Assembly: GCA_049115715.1 (NCBI GenBank)
Contig: JAGDZQ010000004.1
Span: forward strand, 62,001-126,000
Length of the DNA stretch: 64,000 bases
Source of the DNA: JAMZMI01 sp049115715
GTDB taxonomy: Bacteria; Bacteroidota; Bacteroidia; Cytophagales; Cyclobacteriaceae
Direction: 5' to 3'
This document shows, in pieces, positions 19,630 through 28,745 of the stretch (position 1 is its first letter; each line of letters opens with the position of its first letter). The notes under the pieces were generated by a model, which saw only the letters and a list, made by a program, of their open reading frames with translations, did no database searches and had not been told where the DNA came from. A program made the translations under genes and the position numbers.

Positions 19630-20616
19630 TTAATAAACCAATTCGCTGTAAACCGTTTTTTCTTCGGATTTCAATTCTTCTTTGATATCTGCTATCAATT
19701 TGTCGAGTTCAATTTTCAGCTTCTTTATTTCATCCCTTTTGCCTTGCTTTTTACCAAAAACAAGCTCTCTTTCGCTTGGAGAGACCAATGTTTCCACGTA
19801 CTTCTGGTCAGTTGCAGCTCGATTTAGTTGAGCACTGGCAATACCAAGTAGTGAAAGCGGTTTCTTCGGATCATGCTTGAGTTGCTTTTCGGGAATTGCA
19901 TACATCAAAGACGATACTTCATAATCGGAAAGTGTAATACCTTCTCCTGAGTCTCTTTGCAGCGTTCTCAATAATCTAATGATACTCTTAAGACCTCCTT
20001 CTGTTTTTCTGTCTTTTGAATTTAGACGAGCTATATTTCTGAAGGGGAGGTATTTACGTTGGGTTTTTTTCTGAAAGTTAAACTCTAATATACCCCTGTC
20101 TATTTCTCTTCTCGTTTTTCTGAAATCACCATTGTCAAGCCAAATCGCCGGAAGAATATTGATTTCGCAAGTTGGTTTTGTTGTCCTTACATGTATATGA
20201 TACTTATCACTGTAGTCAACATGCTGATAATTAGGGTCTTTGCTTAAGATTTCAATAATTTCGGATGTGAGTTTTTTCACTTGCTCCCAAGGCTTTTTAT
20301 CTTGACTTTCCTGTAGTAAAATCAACTCAATTCCTCCCAGCAGCATGATGTGAGTTTCTGTTTGGATTGGCCCTTGATATCTGAAATCAACTTTTCCCTG
20401 CAGCTCCTTTGTCAATACCTCCTGCAGCTTTCTTGCAATATGAAAAGCTTTGTATGCAAATGATGGTTCCACCTCCTGCATACTTTCTAGGCAATACTTG
20501 ATGCAGTCTCCATAGTCCGATTCTTCAAAAGATTCGGAAAGAACAGATTCGCGACGAGCCTCATCGAATCTCCTCCCTTGCAAATTTTCAAGCAGTATAT
20601 GGTAATCCTGTATCAT
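19630..20616 (-). CDS. Nucleotidyltransferase-fold (CD-NTase-like) protein with degenerate catalytic residues
   Basis: 328 residues, no signal peptide, C-terminal coiled coil (about 290-322). I recognise the outline of the minimal nucleotidyltransferase family: a YQGS-type helix turn appears as YQGP (80-83), the metal-binding SDIDLL strand appears as GGIELI (94-99), and the VDVVPA strand with the third acidic residue appears as CEINILPA (150-157). The helical C-terminal part (FRNIARLNSKDRKTEGGLKS, then IIRLLRTLQRDSG) also fits. Both aspartates of the first metal motif are lost or changed to Glu, so transferase activity is doubtful. The gene is monocistronic, with a GCTAGT/ACTAGC palindrome right upstream of its start. 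The family call is from memory of conserved patterns. Function is unknown. Confidence 0.6.
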   Translation of the reverse strand: MIQDYHILLENLQGRRFDEARRESVLSESFEESDYGDCIKYCLESMQEVEPSFAYKAFHIARKLQEVLTKELQGKVDFRYQGPIQTETHIMLLGGIELILLQESQDKKPWEQVKKLTSEIIEILSKDPNYQHVDYSDKYHIHVRTTKPTCEINILPAIWLDNGDFRKTRREIDRGILEFNFQKKTQRKYLPFRNIARLNSKDRKTEGGLKSIIRLLRTLQRDSGEGITLSDYEVSSLMYAIPEKQLKHDPKKPLSLLGIASAQLNRAATDQKYVETLVSPSERELVFGKKQGKRDEIKKLKIELDKLIADIKEELKSEEKTVYSELVY

Positions 20617-20973
20617 AATAAGCTAGTGATTACTAGCAAAATAAGTTAATTAAGTGAAAATATACATTTAATGGTAAAGTTGGGGCAAAAGATTGAATAA
20701 TGAAATGTTATAATCTCCTTTCGCATAATTCCCTTGAATTAAATCAACGAGAACACGAGAAATGTAAAACAATGGTCTTTTAGTAGAGCTGATTTTATGA
20801 AAAGGTTTTTTTTTGATCATTTAATTTTGGTTTTATTGAAAAAAAAATGTTCTATTTGTCTCGTTATGAATCTGAACGCCGATATAGTCCCCGAATTCTA
20901 CACCTGCTAGCCCTTAGCAGATTCGACTATATCCTTTTCATAATTTTATCATTCTTACTTATTACAAATACAT
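20617..20973. other. Divergent intergenic region with structured leader
   Basis: 357 bp between the nucleotidyltransferase-like gene and the MATE gene. It holds the 16-bp palindrome GCTAGT-GATT-ACTAGC (20622-20637), a TAATTTTG sequence (20822-20829) that fits the -7 consensus toward the MATE gene, and the compound hairpin at 20881-20933. A 37-codon ORF from an ATG at 20797 runs into the hairpin but has no supporting features. Confidence 0.5.
20881..20933 (+). ncRNA. Structured 5' leader element of the MATE transporter gene
   Basis: Three nested stems can form: GATATAGTC (20881-20889) with GACTATATC (20925-20933), GAAT (20893-20896) with ATTC (20921-20924), and CTGCTA (20904-20909) with TAGCAG (20915-20920). 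They are separated by one-sided internal loops CCC and TCTACAC, while the 3' side pairs continuously. A helix with two asymmetric 5'-side loops looks like a ligand-binding leader more than a terminator. Only a short CCTTTT follows. I cannot match it to a riboswitch class I know. Confidence 0.5.
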
Positions 20974-22368
20974 ATGCGTTCAGCAAAAGATATTATCAAA
21001 CTATTTATTCAAGCACTTAAAGGTTCCGAAGACAACTTTACTTCAGGAAGCATCAATCGTGCAATTTTCCTATTGTCTATTCCTATGATAGCCGAGATGT
21101 CCCTTGAGGCCGTCTTTGCAGTTGTGGATATGTTTTGGGTGTCTAAAATCAGTACCAATGCGGTTGCTACTGTAGGTTATACAGAATCAATGATGATGAT
21201 TGTATACTCAGTTGCAGTAGGTATGTCCATGGCAGCTACGGCTGTTGTAGCTCGAAGGGTGGGTGAGGGAAACCTCGATAAAGCTTCGAGTGCAGGATTT
21301 CAATCTATATTCTTAGGAGTCCTTGTAAGTGCGATTTTGGGAATCTTTGGGTTTTTCCAAGCAGAGGAATTATTGTCTCTTCTTGGAGCATCACAAGAGG
21401 TTATTGAAGAGGGAGTAGGTTTTACCAAAATTATGTTTCTCGGAAACTTACCTATTCTCTTGCTTTTTCTAATCAATGCAGTTTTTAGAGGTGCAGGAGA
21501 TGCTTCAATAGCCATGAAGGCTTTGTTTATTTCTAATGGTCTAAACATTATTTTGGATCCCCTTTTGATTTTCGGATTAGGGCCGGTTCCAGCGATGGGA
21601 ATAGAAGGTGCTGCTATTGCAACTACAATTGGCCGATCTATAGGAGTAGCTTTTCAGGTCTATCATTTGTTAAACGGGAGTTCCAAAATCAAATTATTGG
21701 CAAGACATGTTGTGATTAGAGTAAAGACAGTTTTTGAACTCGTCAAGATATCAGCATCAGGAATAGGTCAGTTCTTAATTGAAACTGCAAGTTGGATTTT
21801 CTTAATGGCATTGATATCTCAGTTTGGGACGGAATCTGTGGCAGGATATCAGATAGCCTTTAGAGTTATCGTATTCACAATTCTTCCTGCCTGGGGCATG
21901 TCAAACGCAGCTGCAACATTAGTAGGGCAAAACCTTGGGGCAGCACAACCTGAAAGAGCAGAAACATCTGTATGGAGAACAGCACGATATAGCATGATTT
22001 TCCTGGGATCAATTTCGGTAATTTTTTACTTGGCAGCAAGACCGATAATTATGATTTTTTCTCAAGATCCAGCAGTAATTGAAGTAGGAGTTTCTGCACT
22101 CCGCATAATTTGTTTCGGATATGTATTCTTTGCCTATGGAATGGTTATTAGTCAGGCGTTTAATGGGGCAGGGGACACTAAGACTCCACTATGGGTTAAT
22201 CTAATTGTCTTTTGGGCCATACAGATTCCCCTTGCGTATTTGCTGTCCTCGTACTTGGATTGGGGAGCTAGTGGGGTGTTTTTTACTATAGCCTTTTGCC
22301 ACTCGCTACAAGCTTTAATCTGTATTGTGCTATTTAAGCGTGGTAAGTGGAAGGCCGTAAAGGTCTAA
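20974..22368 (+). CDS. MATE family multidrug/organic-cation efflux transporter
   Basis: 464 residues with about twelve hydrophobic segments. The first bundle opens with SINRAIFLLSIPMIAEMSLEAVFAVVDMFWVSK, the MATE hallmark, and the two-fold repeat is visible with a second GQFLIETASWIFLMAL bundle. Motifs such as VFRGAGDASIAMKAL and FNGAGDTKTPLWVN appear at equivalent positions of both halves. It would export cationic compounds using a Na+ or H+ gradient. The Na+-NQR pump in the same window makes sodium coupling plausible. Substrate unknown. The structured leader upstream suggests expression control by RNA. Confidence 0.92.
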   Translation: MRSAKDIIKLFIQALKGSEDNFTSGSINRAIFLLSIPMIAEMSLEAVFAVVDMFWVSKISTNAVATVGYTESMMMIVYSVAVGMSMAATAVVARRVGEGNLDKASSAGFQSIFLGVLVSAILGIFGFFQAEELLSLLGASQEVIEEGVGFTKIMFLGNLPILLLFLINAVFRGAGDASIAMKALFISNGLNIILDPLLIFGLGPVPAMGIEGAAIATTIGRSIGVAFQVYHLLNGSSKIKLLARHVVIRVKTVFELVKISASGIGQFLIETASWIFLMALISQFGTESVAGYQIAFRVIVFTILPAWGMSNAAATLVGQNLGAAQPERAETSVWRTARYSMIFLGSISVIFYLAARPIIMIFSQDPAVIEVGVSALRIICFGYVFFAYGMVISQAFNGAGDTKTPLWVNLIVFWAIQIPLAYLLSSYLDWGASGVFFTIAFCHSLQALICIVLFKRGKWKAVKV

Positions 22369-22395
22369 TTGAGCAGAAGCCGATAGCTGAAGATG

Positions 22396-25110
22396 TCAAA
22401 ATGAAAGAGAGATGAGTTCCAGGTTTTTATCAACGACTCGATAAATCTGGTACTCATTTTCGTACTTTATCATTGATATTGGCATTGTCGCGGTAAGAGG
22501 TCTTCCTGTTACAAGGGTGCCTTCCATATTGTATATGTATAAGTATGCACCGCCAGAATCAGTCATGACTACATAATCGATTCCCCCACCAAGCTTATAA
22601 TATTGAATGTGTAATTTCTTATTCGTGAAATAGTCTTTTTCGAAATGAGACTTTCCAGTTTCATCCAATAACTCGTGTTTTCTTTCTGTCTTTCGGAGTA
22701 TGATAAATGATTCTCTAGAGACATCCTTAAGTAAGCGAAACTTAGTATCTGAAGTGGGTTTGTAAAATTGATTTCGATCTATGAGTCTTCCTGTAAGGCT
22801 TACTTCGACAGATTCACCACCTTTCGTCACTATTTTAATTGAGGAAGAAGAAAGGTCATTGGTTTCTTTCACGAAAGCGGGGCTTTCGAGGTTTGTATTG
22901 AGATCTAGAGGGAACTTTGGGAGATACTCACCCCTCCTGCTAAGAGCATTGATTTTTCCATTCTCTTGTATCACTGTTATAACGTCTCTTCTTCCAATTC
23001 TATAATGCTGTGGGGCTTGCACAAGAGGAGAGTCGAAGCTTTTTGGTTTCCATCCTTTTAGAGGTTTTACCTCTTTGTTTGTTAGATATACATTTCCTTT
23101 TATGTCAGCGATTCCAAATCGATAGTTTTTAGAGTTATCATAATCAATGATTGAAAAGTGAGCTATTTCTTTATCTCCAGGAATGCTTTTCGGGAAACCA
23201 GGCACATACTCACCATTTCTGTCTATGATATGTATTGCATTCGATGTTGCAAATATGATTTGAAGTTTTCCGTTTTTGTAGTAATCAATCTGCTCAATAT
23301 TTGTAATGATCTTGCTCTCAACACTCTTTGACCAAATGGGTTCTAGCTGGTTGGTGAGTTGATGGATATAATATGATGAGTCTTGAACCACAATCTCCTT
23401 TTCCTTGGTGCTGTGATTCGTTATTAAATAAGGTTTGGTTATAATGAAATCATTGAGAGTCACAGATTCGATAATATCTACTTTGTTGGCAATGGTGCTG
23501 CTAGGGATGCTGGACTGATGAGCAGTGAAGTTGGTATAGAATTTATCATCAACGGCACTAAACTGAAGGGAGATGAACTCAAGATTTCTAATCGCGAATT
23601 GATTGTCTTTAGCAAATCCTGCCCAGGAATCTTTGAGCTTATCTACTGTTTGATTCCAGGCTCTTGGAGTATTAATGAACAAGCTGAAATTGGCAGCTTG
23701 ATTTGCTTGATCCAGCAGTTTTTTTACTTTCAAAGATTTACTCCAAGTGTCTTCATTATCAATAGCTAGGGTTAGGTTTTTGAGTTGAAGGAGATTGTTG
23801 CTGAAAATCAGATAATTCCGATACTGAGTATAGAATAAAGATTGAAAACCGTCCGCAATTTCACCAAGAAGCGCTGATGGAAACTCTGGTACAGGTAATT
23901 TTCGAATCTCATAATCGCCAAAATACTCCAAATACGTGGTATCTCCCTTTTTTGCCGAAGCTCTCTCATCTACGGAGTTGAAGAATTTGAATGCTTCCCC
24001 CATATCTTTTATCTCAAGAAAAAGCAATTGATCCTTACGTCCAATTCGCTTTGGTTCTAATGTGACCAATGCAATCTCTTCGTCTATGAGATTAAAGGCA
24101 TAATTCACATCAAAGTCCTGATTGATTAGTAATTCCTCTCTTCTTTTCAGAATGTCATTATCAGAAATGAGTAAGTAAGAGCTGAGTTTCGAACCAAATT
24201 CACTTGGATTAGAAAGGTTGTAATGATATACCCAAGCGCTTTGATTTGGGATTATTTCAGCCATGTCAAATCCAGAGCCAGGGTTTTGTGAAAAAGCACT
24301 GAGATATTCTGTCGGTTCTTCAAGAAAGGTAAATCCTGTTAAGTTAAGATTTTGGTCACTGACCTTGAGGTCTAGAAATGCAGATTTAGCAAAACTCGTT
24401 GATGAATTATCTTTTAGAACACCATTGAAGATGGAATTGAACTTTTCAAGATTTAAGTAGATATTCCCTTGATCCTTTTCAAGTTTTGTAACTTTTTCCA
24501 GCTCATCAAACCTGTGATTGAAAGAAGTGTTGTGTTCGTTAGAAACCGTTCGGATTCCATCCTCTACAAGAAAAGACGAAAAGCTTCCAATGAAGTAATT
24601 CTTGTAAAATATAAAAGTAAAAACATCTGAATTATCCTTTGTTCGGAGTTCGGTGATGGTAAACCCAAGATACTCTCTTGTTTTTTTTGAGTAACCAAAA
24701 TCTTTGAAGTGAGCAATAGCACCTCCTACGAATGTGTGCTTACTTAAATTGTCAATTTCAACGACAAAGAGAAAATCAAACGATTCGCTCGATACCTGGT
24801 GAAGTGAAATTAATGTATTCGTGTTGTTGAATAGGCTCTGGAAATTCCCCTTACCACCAATCGTATCAAGAGCGTTTAGTGTGTTTTCCGAAGAAACAAA
24901 AAGAGGTAAAGAAGAGGCATTTTTCCATACCTCAGTTTCTTTTATCCCATCCAATGTGGAGAGAAGGTTGGGTGACTCAAGAACTATTAAGGCATTTTCG
25001 GGGATAAAAGACCAATTGGTGAGATTAGAATCTTCGACCCATTTGATATAAGTGAAGTATCCAATTCCACCAAGAAGAAGGATCGCAAAAAGGATTAGTA
25101 GCTTCTTCAA
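22396..25110 (-). CDS. Membrane-anchored protein of unknown function, possible beta-propeller C-terminal half
   Basis: 904 residues. An N-terminal hydrophobic anchor (about 4-24) precedes a long extracytoplasmic region. Residues about 35-550 resemble proteins annotated as DUF3352 in general layout (WSFIPENALIVLESPNLL opening, alternating strand patterns), but I am not certain of the match. Residues about 575-900 contain repeated strand-turn units with phrases such as RNGEYVPGFPKSIPGD and RRGEYLPKFPLDLN, consistent with a WD/PQQ-like propeller. The gene starts 42 bp after the end of the hybrid kinase gene and is probably cotranscribed with it. Role not known. Its 3' end converges on the MATE gene with 27 bp between. 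Confidence 0.7.
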   Translation of the reverse strand: MKKLLILFAILLLGGIGYFTYIKWVEDSNLTNWSFIPENALIVLESPNLLSTLDGIKETEVWKNASSLPLFVSSENTLNALDTIGGKGNFQSLFNNTNTLISLHQVSSESFDFLFVVEIDNLSKHTFVGGAIAHFKDFGYSKKTREYLGFTITELRTKDNSDVFTFIFYKNYFIGSFSSFLVEDGIRTVSNEHNTSFNHRFDELEKVTKLEKDQGNIYLNLEKFNSIFNGVLKDNSSTSFAKSAFLDLKVSDQNLNLTGFTFLEEPTEYLSAFSQNPGSGFDMAEIIPNQSAWVYHYNLSNPSEFGSKLSSYLLISDNDILKRREELLINQDFDVNYAFNLIDEEIALVTLEPKRIGRKDQLLFLEIKDMGEAFKFFNSVDERASAKKGDTTYLEYFGDYEIRKLPVPEFPSALLGEIADGFQSLFYTQYRNYLIFSNNLLQLKNLTLAIDNEDTWSKSLKVKKLLDQANQAANFSLFINTPRAWNQTVDKLKDSWAGFAKDNQFAIRNLEFISLQFSAVDDKFYTNFTAHQSSIPSSTIANKVDIIESVTLNDFIITKPYLITNHSTKEKEIVVQDSSYYIHQLTNQLEPIWSKSVESKIITNIEQIDYYKNGKLQIIFATSNAIHIIDRNGEYVPGFPKSIPGDKEIAHFSIIDYDNSKNYRFGIADIKGNVYLTNKEVKPLKGWKPKSFDSPLVQAPQHYRIGRRDVITVIQENGKINALSRRGEYLPKFPLDLNTNLESPAFVKETNDLSSSSIKIVTKGGESVEVSLTGRLIDRNQFYKPTSDTKFRLLKDVSRESFIILRKTERKHELLDETGKSHFEKDYFTNKKLHIQYYKLGGGIDYVVMTDSGGAYLYIYNMEGTLVTGRPLTATMPISMIKYENEYQIYRVVDKNLELISLSF

Positions 25111-25152
25111 GAGTTGGTTTTAGAGCGTAAGATAATAAGTATTGAGCTTGTT

Positions 25153-27384
25153 TTAAATACTAAAAGAGTCTCTTTTGGTTCGTGCGGTCGACCATGAGTC
25201 CAGTAGAGCATGGTAAAGCTTTTCTCGCTCAATTGGTTTTAGCAGAAACCCATTAAAATATGGAGCAAACAATTTTCTCTGACTTGCTGTAATATCTGCT
25301 GTCAAAGCGAATATTGGTGTTTTTTTATTCGGGTTAGAACTCTTCTTTATAATTTGAGCGGCATCAAAACCGTCAAGCTCTGGCATATGAATATCCATAA
25401 GGATAAAGTCGAATTTTTTTTCTTTGGCTAGTTCGGTAACTTCAATTCCATCTTTGGCATGTGTTACATTCATTCCCCAGTTAGAAAGAAGTTTGGTGGA
25501 AACAAGGGCGTTAACCATATTATCCTCAGCTAAAAGCACACTCTTATCAATTAGCTCAGTAAATATCTCCGTTCGTTTACTATGAACTGTCTCTCCCTTT
25601 TTAAGGAGTATATCAAAGAAGAAACGCGAGCCCTGACCTTCTATACTTTCTACTTGAATAGTGCTTCCATGTAAGTCTACAAGTTTTTTGACAATGGCTA
25701 ACCCAAGTCCTGAGCCTTCATATTTTTTCGTAGTATATGATTTAGGCTGAGAAAAGCTCTCAAAAATTTCTCCGATAAAACTTTCAGGAATTCCTTTCCC
25801 CGTATCGACTATGTTTATTTCAATTCTGTCAAATTCGTCAAAGCTCCGTTTTCGTTTTATGTCAATATCAACATGACCTGTGTCGGTAAATTTGATAGAG
25901 TTGGTGATAAGGTTGCCTAGGATCTGCATAACCTTAGTGTGATCGAACCAGTAAAACTGGCTAACATTTTTGTCTAATTTAAGATTGAGTCTGATGCCTT
26001 TTTCTAAAGCTAAGCTCTTATAGGTTTTATGTACATTTTCGAATAGCAGAGGGAAATCCCCGCAGACCTCTTCAACTTCCTCTTTTCCAGCATCTAGCTT
26101 ACTAAAGTCCAGAATGTCATTAATAATTCTAAGTAGATTATTTGAAGAGAACTTTAGCGATTGCAGGAGCTCATTTTCCTTATCTCCTTCTATTTCTTCT
26201 AAAAGAGAAGTTATCGTTATTACCGCATTTAGAGGGGTTCGGATTTCATGACTCATGGTAGAGAGGAACTCCTGTTTTACTCTACTTGATTCTTCGGCTC
26301 GATTCTTTTTTTCAAGGATTTTAGCTTTTTCCTTTTGCATTTCAGCTTCTTTCTGAAGCCGTTCCATGGCTGATATTGCTTCATAGCTTTCTATGACCTT
26401 CAGTGTCTGAGTATTGATCACAGCCTCTTTCTCTTTCAAATAAATCTCCAAATACTTGAGGGCTTTGATAGGGTCACCTTTTTCCTTAAAAATCCTATAC
26501 ATCAAGTGATTACACTTGAATTTGATCATCGAAATATTATGCTCATTCGAGAACTTAAGGGCATATTCTACTTCAGTAGCTGCTTTGTCTAATTCACCAA
26601 TATCTAAGTACAATGCGCCTAACTTGTAAAAACACATTCCCAGTCCAAGACGCTCACCCATCTCTTCATGAATTTGAGCAGACTCTTTGAACACTTGTTC
26701 GGCTAAGGTGTGTTTTTTTTGTTTCGCATAGATTTTGGCTTTTCCATAAAGAGCAAATGCAGTACCTCTGATGTCACCTGTCTGCTTTTTCATTGACATA
26801 GAACTCTCGATTAGTTCCATGGCTTTTTTCTCGTTTCCTCTATTTAAGTAGATTCCGGAAAGGGGATTGTATACATTGGATGTCAGGTTTAGGTCATTGA
26901 CTTTCTGAGCAGAGGAGATGGATTTTTCATACGAATCTACAGCGCTTTTTTCATCACCAAAGAACTCATAAATAGTCCCTATTGCCTTGTGTACTCTTGC
27001 TTGATTATGTTGATCATTTAGAAGCTCGAAGGTTTCCAAGCAGTCTATTAGATAAACAAGAGCTAAATGATAGTTATCAGTTTTATATAAAACTCCGGCT
27101 ATATTGTACTTGACATTTGCGATTCCCTCATGATCCCCTATATCCTCGAAAAGTGAAAGAGCTTCGTTACCAGTTTTAGTAGCTTCTTCATATTCTCCCA
27201 AAATCATATGGAATAATGAAATCTTAGATAGACTTTGAGCTATTAGCGAAGGCGATTCGCAGGCCTTGCTCAGAGCCAATGCCTCATCTGCCAGCCGCAT
27301 ACTGGTTTTTAAGTCCTTTATCCTTATTTGATATGCCTGTTCAAGGAGTTCGAGAATTTTTTCTTGTTGTTGATGTTCCTTCAT
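25153..27384 (-). CDS. Cytosolic hybrid histidine kinase with N-terminal TPR domain and C-terminal receiver
   Basis: 743 residues with no membrane segment. TPR repeats cover about 5-320, a coiled-coil linker 325-372, then HisKA with the phosphate-accepting H379 in SHEIRTPLN, an HATPase domain (N-box asparagine 495, G box DTGKGIPES, GSGLGLAIVKKL), and a receiver domain with predicted phosphoacceptor D664 in ILMDIHMPELDGF. The TPR part probably senses a protein partner. No dedicated response regulator is next to it, so output is either the internal receiver passing phosphate on, or a partner elsewhere. The adjacent 904-residue membrane protein is a candidate functional neighbour. Confidence 0.92.
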   Translation of the reverse strand: MKEHQQQEKILELLEQAYQIRIKDLKTSMRLADEALALSKACESPSLIAQSLSKISLFHMILGEYEEATKTGNEALSLFEDIGDHEGIANVKYNIAGVLYKTDNYHLALVYLIDCLETFELLNDQHNQARVHKAIGTIYEFFGDEKSAVDSYEKSISSAQKVNDLNLTSNVYNPLSGIYLNRGNEKKAMELIESSMSMKKQTGDIRGTAFALYGKAKIYAKQKKHTLAEQVFKESAQIHEEMGERLGLGMCFYKLGALYLDIGELDKAATEVEYALKFSNEHNISMIKFKCNHLMYRIFKEKGDPIKALKYLEIYLKEKEAVINTQTLKVIESYEAISAMERLQKEAEMQKEKAKILEKKNRAEESSRVKQEFLSTMSHEIRTPLNAVITITSLLEEIEGDKENELLQSLKFSSNNLLRIINDILDFSKLDAGKEEVEEVCGDFPLLFENVHKTYKSLALEKGIRLNLKLDKNVSQFYWFDHTKVMQILGNLITNSIKFTDTGHVDIDIKRKRSFDEFDRIEINIVDTGKGIPESFIGEIFESFSQPKSYTTKKYEGSGLGLAIVKKLVDLHGSTIQVESIEGQGSRFFFDILLKKGETVHSKRTEIFTELIDKSVLLAEDNMVNALVSTKLLSNWGMNVTHAKDGIEVTELAKEKKFDFILMDIHMPELDGFDAAQIIKKSSNPNKKTPIFALTADITASQRKLFAPYFNGFLLKPIEREKLYHALLDSWSTARTKRDSFSI

Positions 27385-27605
27385 CCAGTGGAGATACGCG
27401 TTTGAGGATTTACGAAATTAACGATTTCGCAGTTGAAAAGATAATTGAATGCTAATACATCATTAGATGTATCAGCAGAGACCATCGTCAGTCCTTTTGA
27501 ATATTTGCGAATGAACTAAGGGGCAGCTACTTAGCCGTAGGCACTGTTTTTTAGATATGATCTGTTTTATTATCATTACGGTTCTAACCTACTGAAAACT
27601 ACCTT

Positions 27606-28700
27606 ATGGTCATTGGAATTATATACGCATTTGTTTCGGCACTTCTCTTAGGGGTATACGCTTTACCATCTAAATATTCGAAAAAATTCGCTTGGGAAAA
27701 TACCTGGGGAGGCTTTTTCTTCTTCGGAATGATTGTAATACCTCTCATCACGACTTTCCTTTTGGTTGATGATCTATCTGGTATTTATAGTCAAATCCCA
27801 ACATGGATATTTTTTGCAATGTTCGGGATGAGTTTTTGCTGGGGTATTGGAAATATCATGTGGGGGTTTAGCATTTCATCCATTGGAATGTCACTAGCCT
27901 TTAGTCTGTTTTTGGGTGTAATTACCTCGATAGATACCGTTTTGCCTCTGATTCTGGTGCCTGAAGGTCAAACAAGCGTGATTGGCACTCCTGTAGGGAA
28001 CGTGATGCTATTTGGTATTTTCATCATTGTTTCCGGTATTGCCTTAAATGGATATGCTGGAGTTCTTAGGGATCGAAGCAAATCTGATGATCAAGGGAAG
28101 CCTAAAGATGCACGAACCATGAAGACAGGTATTCTGCTATGTGTTTTTGGAGCCATCTGCGCAGCAGGATTCAATCTCTCTTACCATGTAGGCAATAACA
28201 TAGGTAAGATAGGCGATGTGGCTCAACTGGAATTTGGGAATGAACCTTGGATCGCAAGATTAGCGGTCTTACTTCCAATTTTTATGGGAGCAGCTTTATC
28301 CACAATGACTTATTTCACAGTTACACTTACCAAGCGGAAAACATGGGGAAACTATGTTGGGAAAGGAGCCCTCGGTGGTTTAATAGCTGTATTGGCAATG
28401 GCTCTCTTTCACGACGCAGCACTTGTTATTTACGGGTTAGGAGCATTCAATTTAGGAGAGCTTGGTACATCTGTTGGGTTTGCGATTTTGGAAACAGGCG
28501 CAATCATGGTTGCAAGTTTTAGTGGTATCATTACCAACGAGTGGAAAGGAGCCTCAAGAAAAAGTATTGTCGTCTTAGCTATAAGTCTAGCAGTATTGAT
28601 AGGTGGGGTGATGGTTATAGCAAAAGGGAATTACATGAAAATTCAGGGAGATGAGCAGGTGAGTATTAAAAACTCCGATTCTCCCAAAGTGAGCTCTTAG
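27606..28700 (+). CDS. rhaT: RhaT-family L-rhamnose/proton symporter-like transporter
   Basis: 364 residues, about ten membrane helices. The opening VIGIIYAFVSALLLGVYALPSKYSKKFAWENTW and the GIGNIMWGFSISSIGMSLAFS stretch match the RhaT family of sugar:H+ symporters. In this family the E. coli member imports L-rhamnose. No rhamnose catabolic genes (isomerase, kinase, aldolase) are in the window, so the sugar is inferred from family only. It ends at a bidirectional terminator shared with sdhB. Confidence 0.85.
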   Translation: MVIGIIYAFVSALLLGVYALPSKYSKKFAWENTWGGFFFFGMIVIPLITTFLLVDDLSGIYSQIPTWIFFAMFGMSFCWGIGNIMWGFSISSIGMSLAFSLFLGVITSIDTVLPLILVPEGQTSVIGTPVGNVMLFGIFIIVSGIALNGYAGVLRDRSKSDDQGKPKDARTMKTGILLCVFGAICAAGFNLSYHVGNNIGKIGDVAQLEFGNEPWIARLAVLLPIFMGAALSTMTYFTVTLTKRKTWGNYVGKGALGGLIAVLAMALFHDAALVIYGLGAFNLGELGTSVGFAILETGAIMVASFSGIITNEWKGASRKSIVVLAISLAVLIGGVMVIAKGNYMKIQGDEQVSIKNSDSPKVSS

Positions 28701-28716
28701 AATTTTGGGCAATAAA

Positions 28717-28738
28717 AAACCCCGACTTAACGGGGTTT
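28717..28738. terminator. Bidirectional intrinsic terminator between rhaT and sdhB
   Basis: AAACCCCG (28717-28724) pairs with CGGGGTTT (28731-28738) around a 6-nt loop, with an A-run before it and a T-rich tail after it (TTTTTT from 28742). It fits termination on both strands for two convergent genes. Confidence 0.88.
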
Positions 28739-28745
28739 GAATTTT

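Noticed and set aside
20797..20910. 37-codon ORF upstream of the MATE gene as a leader peptide
   Set aside because: No biased amino acid composition, and it runs into the hairpin; no link with the exporter function.
28247..28522. Alternative plus-strand ORF within rhaT
   Set aside because: Frame shadow of the membrane protein, which is well supported by family motifs.
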